From positions 868,001 through 932,000 of the forward strand of contig NZ_OZ186815.1 in the NCBI RefSeq assembly GCF_964273065.1: a stretch of 64,000 nt of DNA. The letters run 5' to 3'. The position numbers and the translations under genes were made by a program. Below the pieces are notes generated by a model, which did not search any database, had not been told where the DNA came from, and worked only from the letters and a program-made list of their open reading frames with translations. Below, piece after piece: positions 8,013 to 15,856 of the stretch (position 1 is the stretch's first letter; each line of letters begins with the position of its first letter). This DNA comes from Nocardiopsis dassonvillei_B (GTDB lineage Bacteria > Actinomycetota > Actinomycetes > Streptosporangiales > Streptosporangiaceae).

Positions 8013-8029
8013 TACTCGTGCTCCGAGTA
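8013..8029. promoter_or_regulatory. Dyad between divergent ROK regulator and HAD genes
   Basis: TACTCG (8013-8018) and CGAGTA (8024-8029) flank a 5-bp centre in an AT-rich spot (8009-8035) that also offers -10-like elements TATACT and TAAAAAT. Position between the two starts suggests the operator of the ROK protein. Confidence 0.5.
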
Positions 8030-8050
8030 AAAATACCGCAGGGAGGCCCG

Positions 8051-8731
8051 ATGAACACGGACCCGTCCACCCGCACCACGGTCGAGGTCGACGCCGTGCT
8101 GTTCGACATGGACGGCACCCTGGTGGACTCGACCCGGGTGGTCGAGGACGTCTGGGCACGGTTCGCCGAGCGCCACGGCGTCGTACTCGCCGACCTGCTC
8201 GCGTACTCGCACGGCAGGCGCACCCGGGACACGCTCGCCCGCTTCCTGCCGCCGGGGCACGACCCGGACGCGGTGGCCGAGGCACTGGAGGACGAGGAGA
8301 CCACCCGCACCGACGGCATCACCGAGATCCCCGGGGCGCGCCGCCTGATGGAGCGGCTGCGCGGCGCCCGCACCGCCGTGGTGACCTCCGCCTCGCGCCC
8401 GCTGGCCGCGGCCCGCCTGGCCGCCGCGGGGCTGCCGGTGCCCGACGTCCTCGTCACCGCCGAGGACGTGGCCGCCGGGAAACCCGACCCGGCCGGCTAC
8501 CGCGAGGCGGCGCACCGCCTCGGCGTCGCCCCCGAGCGCTGCCTCGTCCTGGAGGACGCCGAGGCGGGCATCCGGGCGGGCGTCGCCTCGGGCGCGCGTA
8601 CCCTCGTCGTCGGCGCACACAGCTCACCGAGCACGCGGGGCCTCGACCGCGTCCCGGACCTGCGGTCCCTCGACGCCACCGCCCTCCCCCACGGCGGCGC
8701 GGGCCTCGACTGGCCCCGCGCCCTCCGGTAG
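8051..8731 (+). CDS. HAD-superfamily phosphatase (beta-phosphoglucomutase-like)
   Basis: The 226-residue protein has all four HAD motifs: the nucleophile loop DAVLFDMDGTLVDS, motif II VVTSAS, the lysine in DVAAGKPDPAGY, and the acidic motif CLVLEDAEAGIRAG. A helical cap lies between motifs I and II, as in subfamily IA enzymes acting on sugar phosphates. The ATG at 8051 follows a GGGAGG ribosome site. It is divergent from the ROK regulator, so a sugar-phosphate substrate is plausible, but the exact one cannot be read from sequence. Confidence 0.87.
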   Translation: MNTDPSTRTTVEVDAVLFDMDGTLVDSTRVVEDVWARFAERHGVVLADLLAYSHGRRTRDTLARFLPPGHDPDAVAEALEDEETTRTDGITEIPGARRLMERLRGARTAVVTSASRPLAAARLAAAGLPVPDVLVTAEDVAAGKPDPAGYREAAHRLGVAPERCLVLEDAEAGIRAGVASGARTLVVGAHSSPSTRGLDRVPDLRSLDATALPHGGAGLDWPRALR

Positions 8732-8818
8732 ACCGCGTTCGGCACACCCGGTCACCGGACGTTCCCCTGGTGGTCACGGGAACCGCGCCCGGCGTTGCCC
8801 TCCTTGGGGTCGCATTGT

Positions 8819-8844
8819 CCCGGAGCCGGTGCACCGGCTCCGGG
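8819..8844. terminator. 26-bp perfect palindrome downstream of the HAD gene
   Basis: CCCGGAGCCGGTG followed directly by its exact complement gives 13-bp arms with no loop, centred on GTGCAC. It lies 88 bp after the HAD stop and 150 bp before the GT2 start. It may terminate the HAD transcript; the absence of a loop also allows a protein-binding site. Nothing else is visible in 8732-8997 apart from the GT2 ribosome site. Confidence 0.45.
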
Positions 8845-8997
8845 GGCTGAGCGCGCCGGGTCCCCCACCCGGAGCAGCGCCACCGCCCGCCCGCACCGCG
8901 CGGGCGGACTCCGCCCCCTGCCGGAGCGGGGGTGTCGGCCCCGCGGGGCGAGGCCCCCGCAGCACCCCGCGTCGGCGGACAGGAGGAAGGAACGGCC

Positions 8998-9903
8998 GTG
9001 ACGGATATCGGGACCCCGCGAGGGCTGCGCGGAAGGTCGGTCAAGGCACTGGTGCCCGCACCGACGGTGTCGCTGGTCATCCCCGCTTACAACGAGGAGG
9101 CCACCATCGAGCGGTGCGTGCTCGCCGCGGTGCGGCAGACGCGCGCGCCCCGGGAGATCATCGTGGTCGACAACCGCTCGACCGACGGCACGGCGGCGAT
9201 CGTCGAGCGCCTGGCTGCGGAGCACCCCAACTCGGGGATCCGGCTCCTGCGCCAGTTCGACGCCCAGGGGCTGGTCCCCACCAGGAACGCGGGGTTCGCC
9301 GCGGCCCGGGGCGAGGTCCTCGGGCGCATCGACGCGGACTCCGTCATCGCCCCGGACTGGGTGGAGAACGTCTCCCGGGTCATGAGCGACCCGACCGTGG
9401 GCGGCCTCACCGGCCCGGTCACCTACTACGACGTCCCCCTGTTCGGGTCCTCCCCCCTGTCCGACGACCTCGTGCGGCGCACCCTCTGGCACCTGGGGCG
9501 GCGCTGCCCGTTCCTGTACGGCAGCAACATGGCGATCCGGGCCGCGGCGTGGAAGGCCATCGAGCACACCGCCTGCCGGGACCACGACGACGTGCTGCAC
9601 GAGGACATCGACCTGGCCGTGCACCTCAACCAGGCCGGCATCCGCGTCGCCTACTCCCGGCGGATGCGGGCGGGGGTCTCCGCCCGCCGCCTGGACTCCT
9701 CCCCGTCGTCGTTCCGCGCCTACACCCACCGATTCGACGCCACGTACACGAGCCACGGCCTCGACCACTGGACCCTCCGGGCGCCGCGCCACCTCCTCCA
9801 GGGGCTGTTCTGGGGGCTGTACTCGATGTCCTCCCTCACCCCCTCCCGCCGGGCCGCCCGTACCGCGGAGCGCACCGGCGCCGCCGGGCACGGACACGGC
9901 TGA
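8998..9903 (+). CDS. Family 2 glycosyltransferase
   Basis: The 301-residue GT-A glycosyltransferase has the N-terminal VSLVIPAYNEEATIERCV, the donor-binding RIDADSV (DxD-like) and the later HEDIDLAVHL acidic pair that marks GT2 active sites. There is no clear transmembrane helix except a possible short amphipathic segment near the C-terminus. GTG at 8998 is preceded by AGGAGGAAGG at 8981-8990, an excellent ribosome site, and is preferred over an upstream in-frame start at 8932. The gene converges on the SDR gene of the biosynthetic locus, so membership of that pathway is unproven. Confidence 0.85.
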   Translation: MTDIGTPRGLRGRSVKALVPAPTVSLVIPAYNEEATIERCVLAAVRQTRAPREIIVVDNRSTDGTAAIVERLAAEHPNSGIRLLRQFDAQGLVPTRNAGFAAARGEVLGRIDADSVIAPDWVENVSRVMSDPTVGGLTGPVTYYDVPLFGSSPLSDDLVRRTLWHLGRRCPFLYGSNMAIRAAAWKAIEHTACRDHDDVLHEDIDLAVHLNQAGIRVAYSRRMRAGVSARRLDSSPSSFRAYTHRFDATYTSHGLDHWTLRAPRHLLQGLFWGLYSMSSLTPSRRAARTAERTGAAGHGHG

Positions 9904-9937
9904 CCGGGGCGCCGGGCCGGGGCCGCCGGGCGGGCGT

Positions 9938-10699
9938 TCACAGCGCGCCGGTGAGGCCGCCCGCGTCCACGGTCAGTGTCGTTCCGCTGATGTAGCCGGA
10001 CCTGTCCGACAGGAGGAAGACGACGGCCTCGGCGACCTCCCGCGGCGTGCCGATGCGGGCGGCCGGGTTCTTCCTGCGCAGGTCGGCCAGGAGCTCTTCG
10101 CGCATGCCGCCGAGCATGGGGGTGTCGATGACCCCGGGGCACACGGCGTTCACCCGGACGCCGTACGCGGCGTACTCCACGGCCAGGGCGCGGGAGAGGC
10201 CGACGACCGCGTGCTTGCTCATGGTGTAGGACGCGGACATGCTGTCGGCCGACCTCAGGCCCGCGACCGAGGAGCAGTTGACGATCGATCCGGACCCCTG
10301 CGCGGACATGATGGCCAGTTCGCCGCGCAGGCTGTGCCAGGTGCCCTTGAGGTTCGTCTCCACCACCCGGTCGAAGCCGTGCTCGTCGGCCTCGTGGAAG
10401 GGGACGCCGCGCAGCGGGCCGTCGCCTCCCGCGATCCCCGCGGAGTTGAACGCGCCGTGCAGCTCGCCGGGCAGTGCGCGTACGCGGTCGAACAGGGCGT
10501 CCATGTCGCGCCGGCGGGTGACGTCGGCGCGGACGAACACGGCGCGGTCGCGCCGGTCCGGCCCCAGGGAGGCGACGAGCTCCCTGGCGGACTCCTCGCT
10601 GCGGCCGCTGAAGACGACCGTGGCGCCGTCCAGTCCGGCCAGCAGGCGGACCGTTTCCGCTCCGATGCCGGAGGTTCCTCCGACGACCAGGTATTTCAT
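9938..10699 (-). CDS. Short-chain dehydrogenase/reductase coupled to the A-PCP-AOS gene
   Basis: The 253-residue SDR has the cofactor loop VGGTSGIGAETVR, the NSAG motif (here FNSAGIAGG), the catalytic Ser in NCSSVAG and the YTMSKHA Tyr-x-x-x-Lys pair, ending with the usual SGYISGTTLTVDAGG tail. The arginine after the second beta strand (SGRSEES) suggests NADP(H). Its ATG at 10699 overlaps the stop of the 1181-residue gene by four bases, so both are made together. I infer that it reduces the ketone released by the oxoamine synthase domain to an alcohol. Confidence 0.88.
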   Translation of the reverse strand: MKYLVVGGTSGIGAETVRLLAGLDGATVVFSGRSEESARELVASLGPDRRDRAVFVRADVTRRRDMDALFDRVRALPGELHGAFNSAGIAGGDGPLRGVPFHEADEHGFDRVVETNLKGTWHSLRGELAIMSAQGSGSIVNCSSVAGLRSADSMSASYTMSKHAVVGLSRALAVEYAAYGVRVNAVCPGVIDTPMLGGMREELLADLRRKNPAARIGTPREVAEAVVFLLSDRSGYISGTTLTVDAGGLTGAL

Positions 10700-13600
10700 C
10701 GCCGGTCGGCTCCTGTCCGCGGGTCGGTGGACACGGTCGCCCGGGAGCGCCCCTCGGGGGTCCCGACGGCCAGGGCGATCCGCTCGGCCAGGTGCGGCAG
10801 CGCTTCGGGGTCGTGGGCGGCGGTCACGGTGGTGCGCACGGCGCTGACGGTGCCGGACAGCGCGGGGGTGATGGGAAGGCCGAAGATCCCGGCGGACAGC
10901 AGCGCGCCGTGGTGTCGTTCGACCTCGGCGGGGTCCGCGAACAGGAGGGGTACGATCGCCGACCGCGCACTCCCGGTGTCCAGCCCGAGCCCGCGCAGCG
11001 ACTCCCGCCAGACCCGGGAGTTGGTCCGGAGCCGCCCGACCAGCCTGCCGCCGTCGTCGGTCAGGACCCGGGCGGAGCGGTACGCCGTGAAGGCGTGGAA
11101 GGGGGTGAGCCCGGTCGAATAGGCGGCCCCGCGCTTGATCGGCATGCGGTCGAGGAGCTCCCTGGGGCCGGTGATGTAGCCGCCGCCGGAACCGAGCGCC
11201 TTGGACAGCGTTCCGGTGTGCAGGGTGTGAGCGGACACCGGACCGCCGAAGTGCTCGGACGCGCCGCGGCCGGTCGGACCGAGCTGCCCCAGGGAGTTGG
11301 CCTCGTCGAGCAGCATGAGGCACCCGTGCCGCTCGGCCGTCTCATGCAGGGAGGGCAGGTCGGGGATGTCGCCCTCGATGCCGAACAGCCCCTCGGTGAC
11401 GATGATCCTGCGCCGGGCCGGGGTACGGGCCCGGAGCAGTCCTTCGAGGTCGCCGACGTCGTTGTGGCGGAAGAAGTCGATGCCCGCCCCGCTGAGGACG
11501 CACCCGTCCAGGAGCGACCGGTGCACGCTCTCGTCCACGAGCAGGTGGTCTCCGGGGCCGGCCAGGGCGGGCAGGGCGGTGGTGTTGGCGAGGTAGGCCG
11601 AGCTGAAGAGCAGCGCGGCCTCGGTCCCGTGCAGTTCGCACAGGGTGTCGGCCAGCCTCTGGTGCCAGACGGTGTGCGCGTTCACCTCGGAGGACCCGTG
11701 GGAGTGGAACGGCAGCCCGGAGGCCAGGAACTCCTCCGGCACCGCGGGATCGGCGTTGCGCGCGCCCAGGCCGAGGTAGTCGTTGGAGCAGCAGTGGGCG
11801 AGGGTGCGTTCACCGAAGGAGATCTCGGTACCGGTGACCCGCGTGACCGGGCCCAGCCCGGCGAGTGCCGCGGCGCTCGGGCGGACGGCGGGCGTTGCGG
11901 CCTCCGGACGGGCGGCGGGCGCGGAGAGCGCGGCGCGGAGCTCGCGCAGGGTCATCCCCGGGTGCGGTCCGGGGGTGCTCCACCCGAGGCGCCCGCCCGC
12001 GAGTCTGCTGGTGAGGGCGACGAACCGCAGCGACCCGATCCCCAGGCGGTCGAGGGGGACGTCCTCGGGGGGATCGGCGAGGCCGGTGTGGCGGCGGACG
12101 AACTCGACGGCCGTGTCCGTGCCGGACGCGGTGGCTCCCGGGCCGTCTGCGCGGAGCCGCTCCCGGGCCCGCCTGCGCAGGGCCTCCAGGTCGATCTTGT
12201 GGTTCGCGGTCAGCGGCAGGGCGCGGTGCGTGACGATGTGGTGGGGCACCGCGTGGCCGGGGAGCAGCTCCGCGAGGAAGGAGCGGAACCTCTCCGGGGA
12301 GAACTCCACGGTCTCGTCCCCGGGGACGACGTACGACACGAGCGTGGCGAGGCCGTCGATGTCGAGGGCGACGGTCGCGGCGTCGACCACCAGCGGGTGC
12401 GTCCTGCACGCGGCGCTCACCTCCGCCGTCTCCACCCGGTGACCGGAGATCTTGACCTGGCCGTCGGCCCGGCCGAGGCCGATCAACCCCAGGTCGGGCG
12501 TGCTGTGGCCCGTGTCCCCGGTCAGGTAGGCGCGGCGGGCCCGAAAGGCCCCGGGCAGGGAGTCGCGGAAGCGCTCGCGGTCCGTTTCCGAGGCGTTGAG
12601 GTAGCCCAGTGCGAGCTGGTCGCTGACCAGGGCGATCTCGCCGGTCTCGAAGGGGAGGCGGGGAGCGCCTCCGCCGTGTTCGACCACGAGGGCCTCGACG
12701 TCCTTCATCCCGTGTCCGAGCGGGATGACGGCGGGAAGCCCGGAGATCTCCTCCGGTGAGCGGGGGACCTCGAAGTAGGCGACGGCCCGCTGGGTCTCGG
12801 TGGAGCCGTAGAGGTTGAGGATCCGGGCGCGCGGTGCCGCGCGCCGCAGGCGCAGGGCCTGGTCCCGGGTGAGGGGGGAGCCGACGGACAGGTGCAGCCG
12901 CAGGTCGGGCAGGCCCCCGTCGCCGAGGTCCATCGCCGCGAGGAGGACCGGGTTGAGGCAGACGGCCCCGATGCGCTCGCGGCGCAGCCACTCGGCGAGC
13001 CCGGCCGGGCGGCCCGGCAGGTCCTCCTCCGGCACGACGACGGTACCGCCCAGGAACAGCGGTGTCATCACGTCCCGTTGCAGGGGGTCGTGGCCCAGAG
13101 CGGAGCACATGCCGAACCGGACGCCGGCCAGCGGCCCGAAGCGGCGGTCCATCCAGTCGTAGAAACGGGTGAGGGAGCCGTACCGGCCCGCCACGGCCTT
13201 GGGCTCGCCGGTGGTCCCGGAGGTGAAGGTGACGACGGCGCAGTCGTCGGGGGAGAACTCGTCCGCGACCTCACCGAACGGGGGCGCCGGGGCCGATTCC
13301 GCGGCCCCCACCTGTGCGGAGTCCATGACCGGGACGGCGTTCAGCGCCGCTCCGCGTCCGGCGAGGTCGATGACCAGGTCCGGGGAGAGGGCCTTCGCGC
13401 AGGCTCCGAGGTAGGGGTCGGGGTGGCGGGGATCGACCAGTGAGACCGCCGCCCCGGCCCTGAAGGCGGCGAGGAGGACCGCCACCAGGTGTTCGTCGCG
13501 CCGGGGAAGGACCAGGACCCGGGATCCTCTCCCGAGGCCCCGGTCGCGCAGCGCGGCGGAGAGCGCCGCGGCCCGCCCTGCGAGCTCTGCGTAGGTGAGG

Positions 13601-14241
13601 TCGGTACCGGGGGTGGACACCGCGAGCCGGTCGGGATGGCGGCGCGCCAACGTCCCGAAGCGTCCGACGAAGCCCTCCGCGGGACCGTCCCCGTCCGGCG
13701 GGACCGCAGCGGAGGAGGGCGCCGCGAAGGCCCTCCGCATCGCGGCCTCGCGCCTCCCCCGGTCGTCCAGTTCGTGCCGGGGCAGCCCGGCGAGTGCGCG
13801 CACGGCCCTCTCCACGACGCCGCCGAGTCCTCCCAGGACCCGCTCCGACGAGGGAACGCACACCTCCACACCCGTGCCCGCGGCCCCGGAGGAGAGAACG
13901 AAAGCGGTGCGCGGCGCCGCTCCGCCCGACGGCATCGCGGGATAACGGTCGGCGTCGATGATCAGGTGCGCCGCACCGGAATCGACCGCAGAGCCGCCTC
14001 CGTTCTCCCCCAGGACGGCCGTTCTCCCGGGAAAAGCACCGTCGAGGAGTTCGTGGAGTTCGCTGATGGCCCGCAGCACATCGCTCTTGCCCAGGTCGAC
14101 GGAGAAATGGTATGAGTCGACGCCCTCCTCGGAACGGCCGCCTCCTGACACCCGAAATCCGGGACTCTGCGCCGGTTCGGATGACGGGGTTTCGGAGCCC
14201 CCCCGGATTTCCTCTTCAAGAAACGTACCGTCGTGCTGCAC
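10696..14241 (-). CDS. Lys2-like adenylation / carrier / alpha-oxoamine synthase fusion
   Basis: This is a 1181-residue protein starting at GTG 14241 with GGGAG upstream. Residues 1-190 have no clear family. Residues 190-690 are an adenylation domain: FTSGTTGEPKAV (339-350), GHDPLQRD (383-390), LYGSTETQRAVAYFEV (477-492), TGDTG, and the A10 lysine in NHKID (K682). HDPxQRD and YGxTETQRAVxYFEV are hallmarks I know from fungal alpha-aminoadipate reductase Lys2. A carrier site LGIGSL has its pantetheine serine at S737. Residues 795-1170 form an alpha-oxoamine synthase: His907, PLP-binding Asp979 and Schiff-base lysine K1014 in TLSKALGSGGG. The expected chemistry is activation of an acid or amino acid, loading on the carrier, and decarboxylative condensation with an amino acid to an alpha-aminoketone. 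The residue after the Asp (DEANSLG) is Asn where relatives have His. Confidence 0.88.
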   Translation of the reverse strand: MQHDGTFLEEEIRGGSETPSSEPAQSPGFRVSGGGRSEEGVDSYHFSVDLGKSDVLRAISELHELLDGAFPGRTAVLGENGGGSAVDSGAAHLIIDADRYPAMPSGGAAPRTAFVLSSGAAGTGVEVCVPSSERVLGGLGGVVERAVRALAGLPRHELDDRGRREAAMRRAFAAPSSAAVPPDGDGPAEGFVGRFGTLARRHPDRLAVSTPGTDLTYAELAGRAAALSAALRDRGLGRGSRVLVLPRRDEHLVAVLLAAFRAGAAVSLVDPRHPDPYLGACAKALSPDLVIDLAGRGAALNAVPVMDSAQVGAAESAPAPPFGEVADEFSPDDCAVVTFTSGTTGEPKAVAGRYGSLTRFYDWMDRRFGPLAGVRFGMCSALGHDPLQRDVMTPLFLGGTVVVPEEDLPGRPAGLAEWLRRERIGAVCLNPVLLAAMDLGDGGLPDLRLHLSVGSPLTRDQALRLRRAAPRARILNLYGSTETQRAVAYFEVPRSPEEISGLPAVIPLGHGMKDVEALVVEHGGGAPRLPFETGEIALVSDQLALGYLNASETDRERFRDSLPGAFRARRAYLTGDTGHSTPDLGLIGLGRADGQVKISGHRVETAEVSAACRTHPLVVDAATVALDIDGLATLVSYVVPGDETVEFSPERFRSFLAELLPGHAVPHHIVTHRALPLTANHKIDLEALRRRARERLRADGPGATASGTDTAVEFVRRHTGLADPPEDVPLDRLGIGSLRFVALTSRLAGGRLGWSTPGPHPGMTLRELRAALSAPAARPEAATPAVRPSAAALAGLGPVTRVTGTEISFGERTLAHCCSNDYLGLGARNADPAVPEEFLASGLPFHSHGSSEVNAHTVWHQRLADTLCELHGTEAALLFSSAYLANTTALPALAGPGDHLLVDESVHRSLLDGCVLSGAGIDFFRHNDVGDLEGLLRARTPARRRIIVTEGLFGIEGDIPDLPSLHETAERHGCLMLLDEANSLGQLGPTGRGASEHFGGPVSAHTLHTGTLSKALGSGGGYITGPRELLDRMPIKRGAAYSTGLTPFHAFTAYRSARVLTDDGGRLVGRLRTNSRVWRESLRGLGLDTGSARSAIVPLLFADPAEVERHHGALLSAGIFGLPITPALSGTVSAVRTTVTAAHDPEALPHLAERIALAVGTPEGRSRATVSTDPRTGADRR

Positions 14242-14388
14242 CCATCACTCCCTGACCAGATTCAACACACTTCTCCCCTGTGTCCACCCCGAAAAATATC
14301 CTCTTCCCGATCTGTTTGTAACCCTCCGAAAAGGGAAGATGATTCTCACTGCCACGCCCGGCATTTTGTCTGCGAGGTGACGGAACAG

Positions 14389-15768
14389 GTGCCCGAGGAG
14401 CCGAGGTCGCTGGACGAACACCGCAAGCTGAACACGGAGTTCACAGCCGTGGAGGAGCTCGAGAAGCGCATAGGTGAATCGGGTGTCGAGCACATCCACT
14501 ACCAGACCGCAACGGTCAGCGGAAGGGTGGTGGGAAAAACCGTTCCCGTCCGCCACCTGAAACGCAGCCTGGAAACGGGAGTTCAGCTGATCAGGACCGT
14601 TCTCGCCGACCTGCGCACCGACGGCGCGGGTATTCCCCTCGGCGGCGGGGAGAACGCCCGGGAGTTCGTCGCCGTACCCGACCTGGACACCTTCGCGGTA
14701 CTGCCGTGGGACACCGCCTCGGCCCGCTTCCTGTGCCGCCTGTACGAGCCGGAGCACGGGCCGGAGGAGACCGCCGGACGGCCGCTGCCCACCGACGCGC
14801 GCGGCAACCTGCTGCGCCTGCACGCCGGCTTCACGGCGCGCACGGGCCTGGAGATGCGCAGTGGCTGCGAACTGGAGTCCACCTGGGGCGGAGCCGGCGA
14901 GGAGGCGGAGTCCCGGGTGTCCCCGGCCTTCCACGCCGACTCCCTGGAGCGGCTGCGGCCGGTGTACCGGCGGATCGTCGCCTACGGCCAGGCGATGGGG
15001 CTGGACATGGTCGAGGGCGGCCACGAGGGGGACACCGGCCAGCTGGAGATGAACTGGGCCTACGACCGGGCCGAGCGCACCGCCGACCGGATGGTCTCCT
15101 ACCGCCAGATCTGCCGACAGGTCGCCCGGGAACTCGGGACGGCCGTCACTTTCATGCCCAAGCCGCCGGGAAAGGGCCTGGGGAACGGCTGCCACCACAA
15201 CGTCAGCCTGTGGCGGGGGGAGGAGAACGTTTTCTCCCACCGCGGGACGACGCGTCTCCACCTGACCGAGACGGCACGCCGCGCACTCGGTGGGGTCCTC
15301 CACCATTCCGCCGCGATGACGGCGGTCCTGTGTCCCACCGTGAATTCCTACAAGCGCCTCCTCCAGGGAAGCGATTTCACGCCTTCCCGGGTCGACTGGG
15401 GCCGGGAGACGAAGACCTGCGCCGTCCGGCTCCCCGCGAACGGCCGACTCGAGTTCCGGCTCCCGGACGCGCTGGCCAACCCTTACCTCTCCCATGCCGT
15501 ACTGCTCGCCGCGATGGAGGACGGGATCAGCACGGGGATCGACCCCGGCCCCGCCAAGGGGGAAGGAAAGGGAACGAAGTCTTTCACTCCCCTTCCAGAG
15601 GACCTCGGACGGTCACTGGAACTTTTCTCAAAAAATCCCGTGATCACCGGAGCATTCGGCCCGGAGTTGTCCGGTCTCTTCCTTGAAGTGAAATCCGAAG
15701 AATGGCGGAGATTCCGCGCCTCCGTCACCGACTGGGAGACAGCCGAATACGTCGACGCGGGCTGCTGA
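14389..15768 (+). CDS. Glutamine-synthetase-like ligase (GlnA3/GlnA4 type)
   Basis: The protein is about 459 residues. It carries the class I glutamine synthetase signatures in order: EGGHEGDTGQLEMNW, the ATP/ammonia-site region GNGCHHNVSLW, PTVNSYKRLL and RLEFRLPDALANPYL. Divergence from housekeeping GlnA (CHHNVSL in place of GMHxHxSL) points to the group that joins glutamate or another acid to an amine other than ammonia. GTG at 14389 has AGGTGA eight bases upstream and is my preferred start; the frame is open to 14233. It is divergent from the A-PCP-AOS gene, across an AT-rich 147-bp intergenic region, so it probably acts in the same pathway, perhaps gamma-glutamylating an amine. Confidence 0.82.
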   Translation: MPEEPRSLDEHRKLNTEFTAVEELEKRIGESGVEHIHYQTATVSGRVVGKTVPVRHLKRSLETGVQLIRTVLADLRTDGAGIPLGGGENAREFVAVPDLDTFAVLPWDTASARFLCRLYEPEHGPEETAGRPLPTDARGNLLRLHAGFTARTGLEMRSGCELESTWGGAGEEAESRVSPAFHADSLERLRPVYRRIVAYGQAMGLDMVEGGHEGDTGQLEMNWAYDRAERTADRMVSYRQICRQVARELGTAVTFMPKPPGKGLGNGCHHNVSLWRGEENVFSHRGTTRLHLTETARRALGGVLHHSAAMTAVLCPTVNSYKRLLQGSDFTPSRVDWGRETKTCAVRLPANGRLEFRLPDALANPYLSHAVLLAAMEDGISTGIDPGPAKGEGKGTKSFTPLPEDLGRSLELFSKNPVITGAFGPELSGLFLEVKSEEWRRFRASVTDWETAEYVDAGC

Positions 15769-15856
15769 GGTTTTCTCGGAGGCCGAGTTCAACGTCTCTG
15801 CGGACCAGGCGTGGAGTGGACCGCTCCGGGTACGCGCGGACTCCGCCGGTAGGGGG

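Noticed and set aside
9938..11323. 461-codon frame that would lengthen the SDR
   Set aside because: The extension is out-of-frame shadow of the oxoamine synthase domain; the SDR Rossmann motif begins right at ATG 10699.
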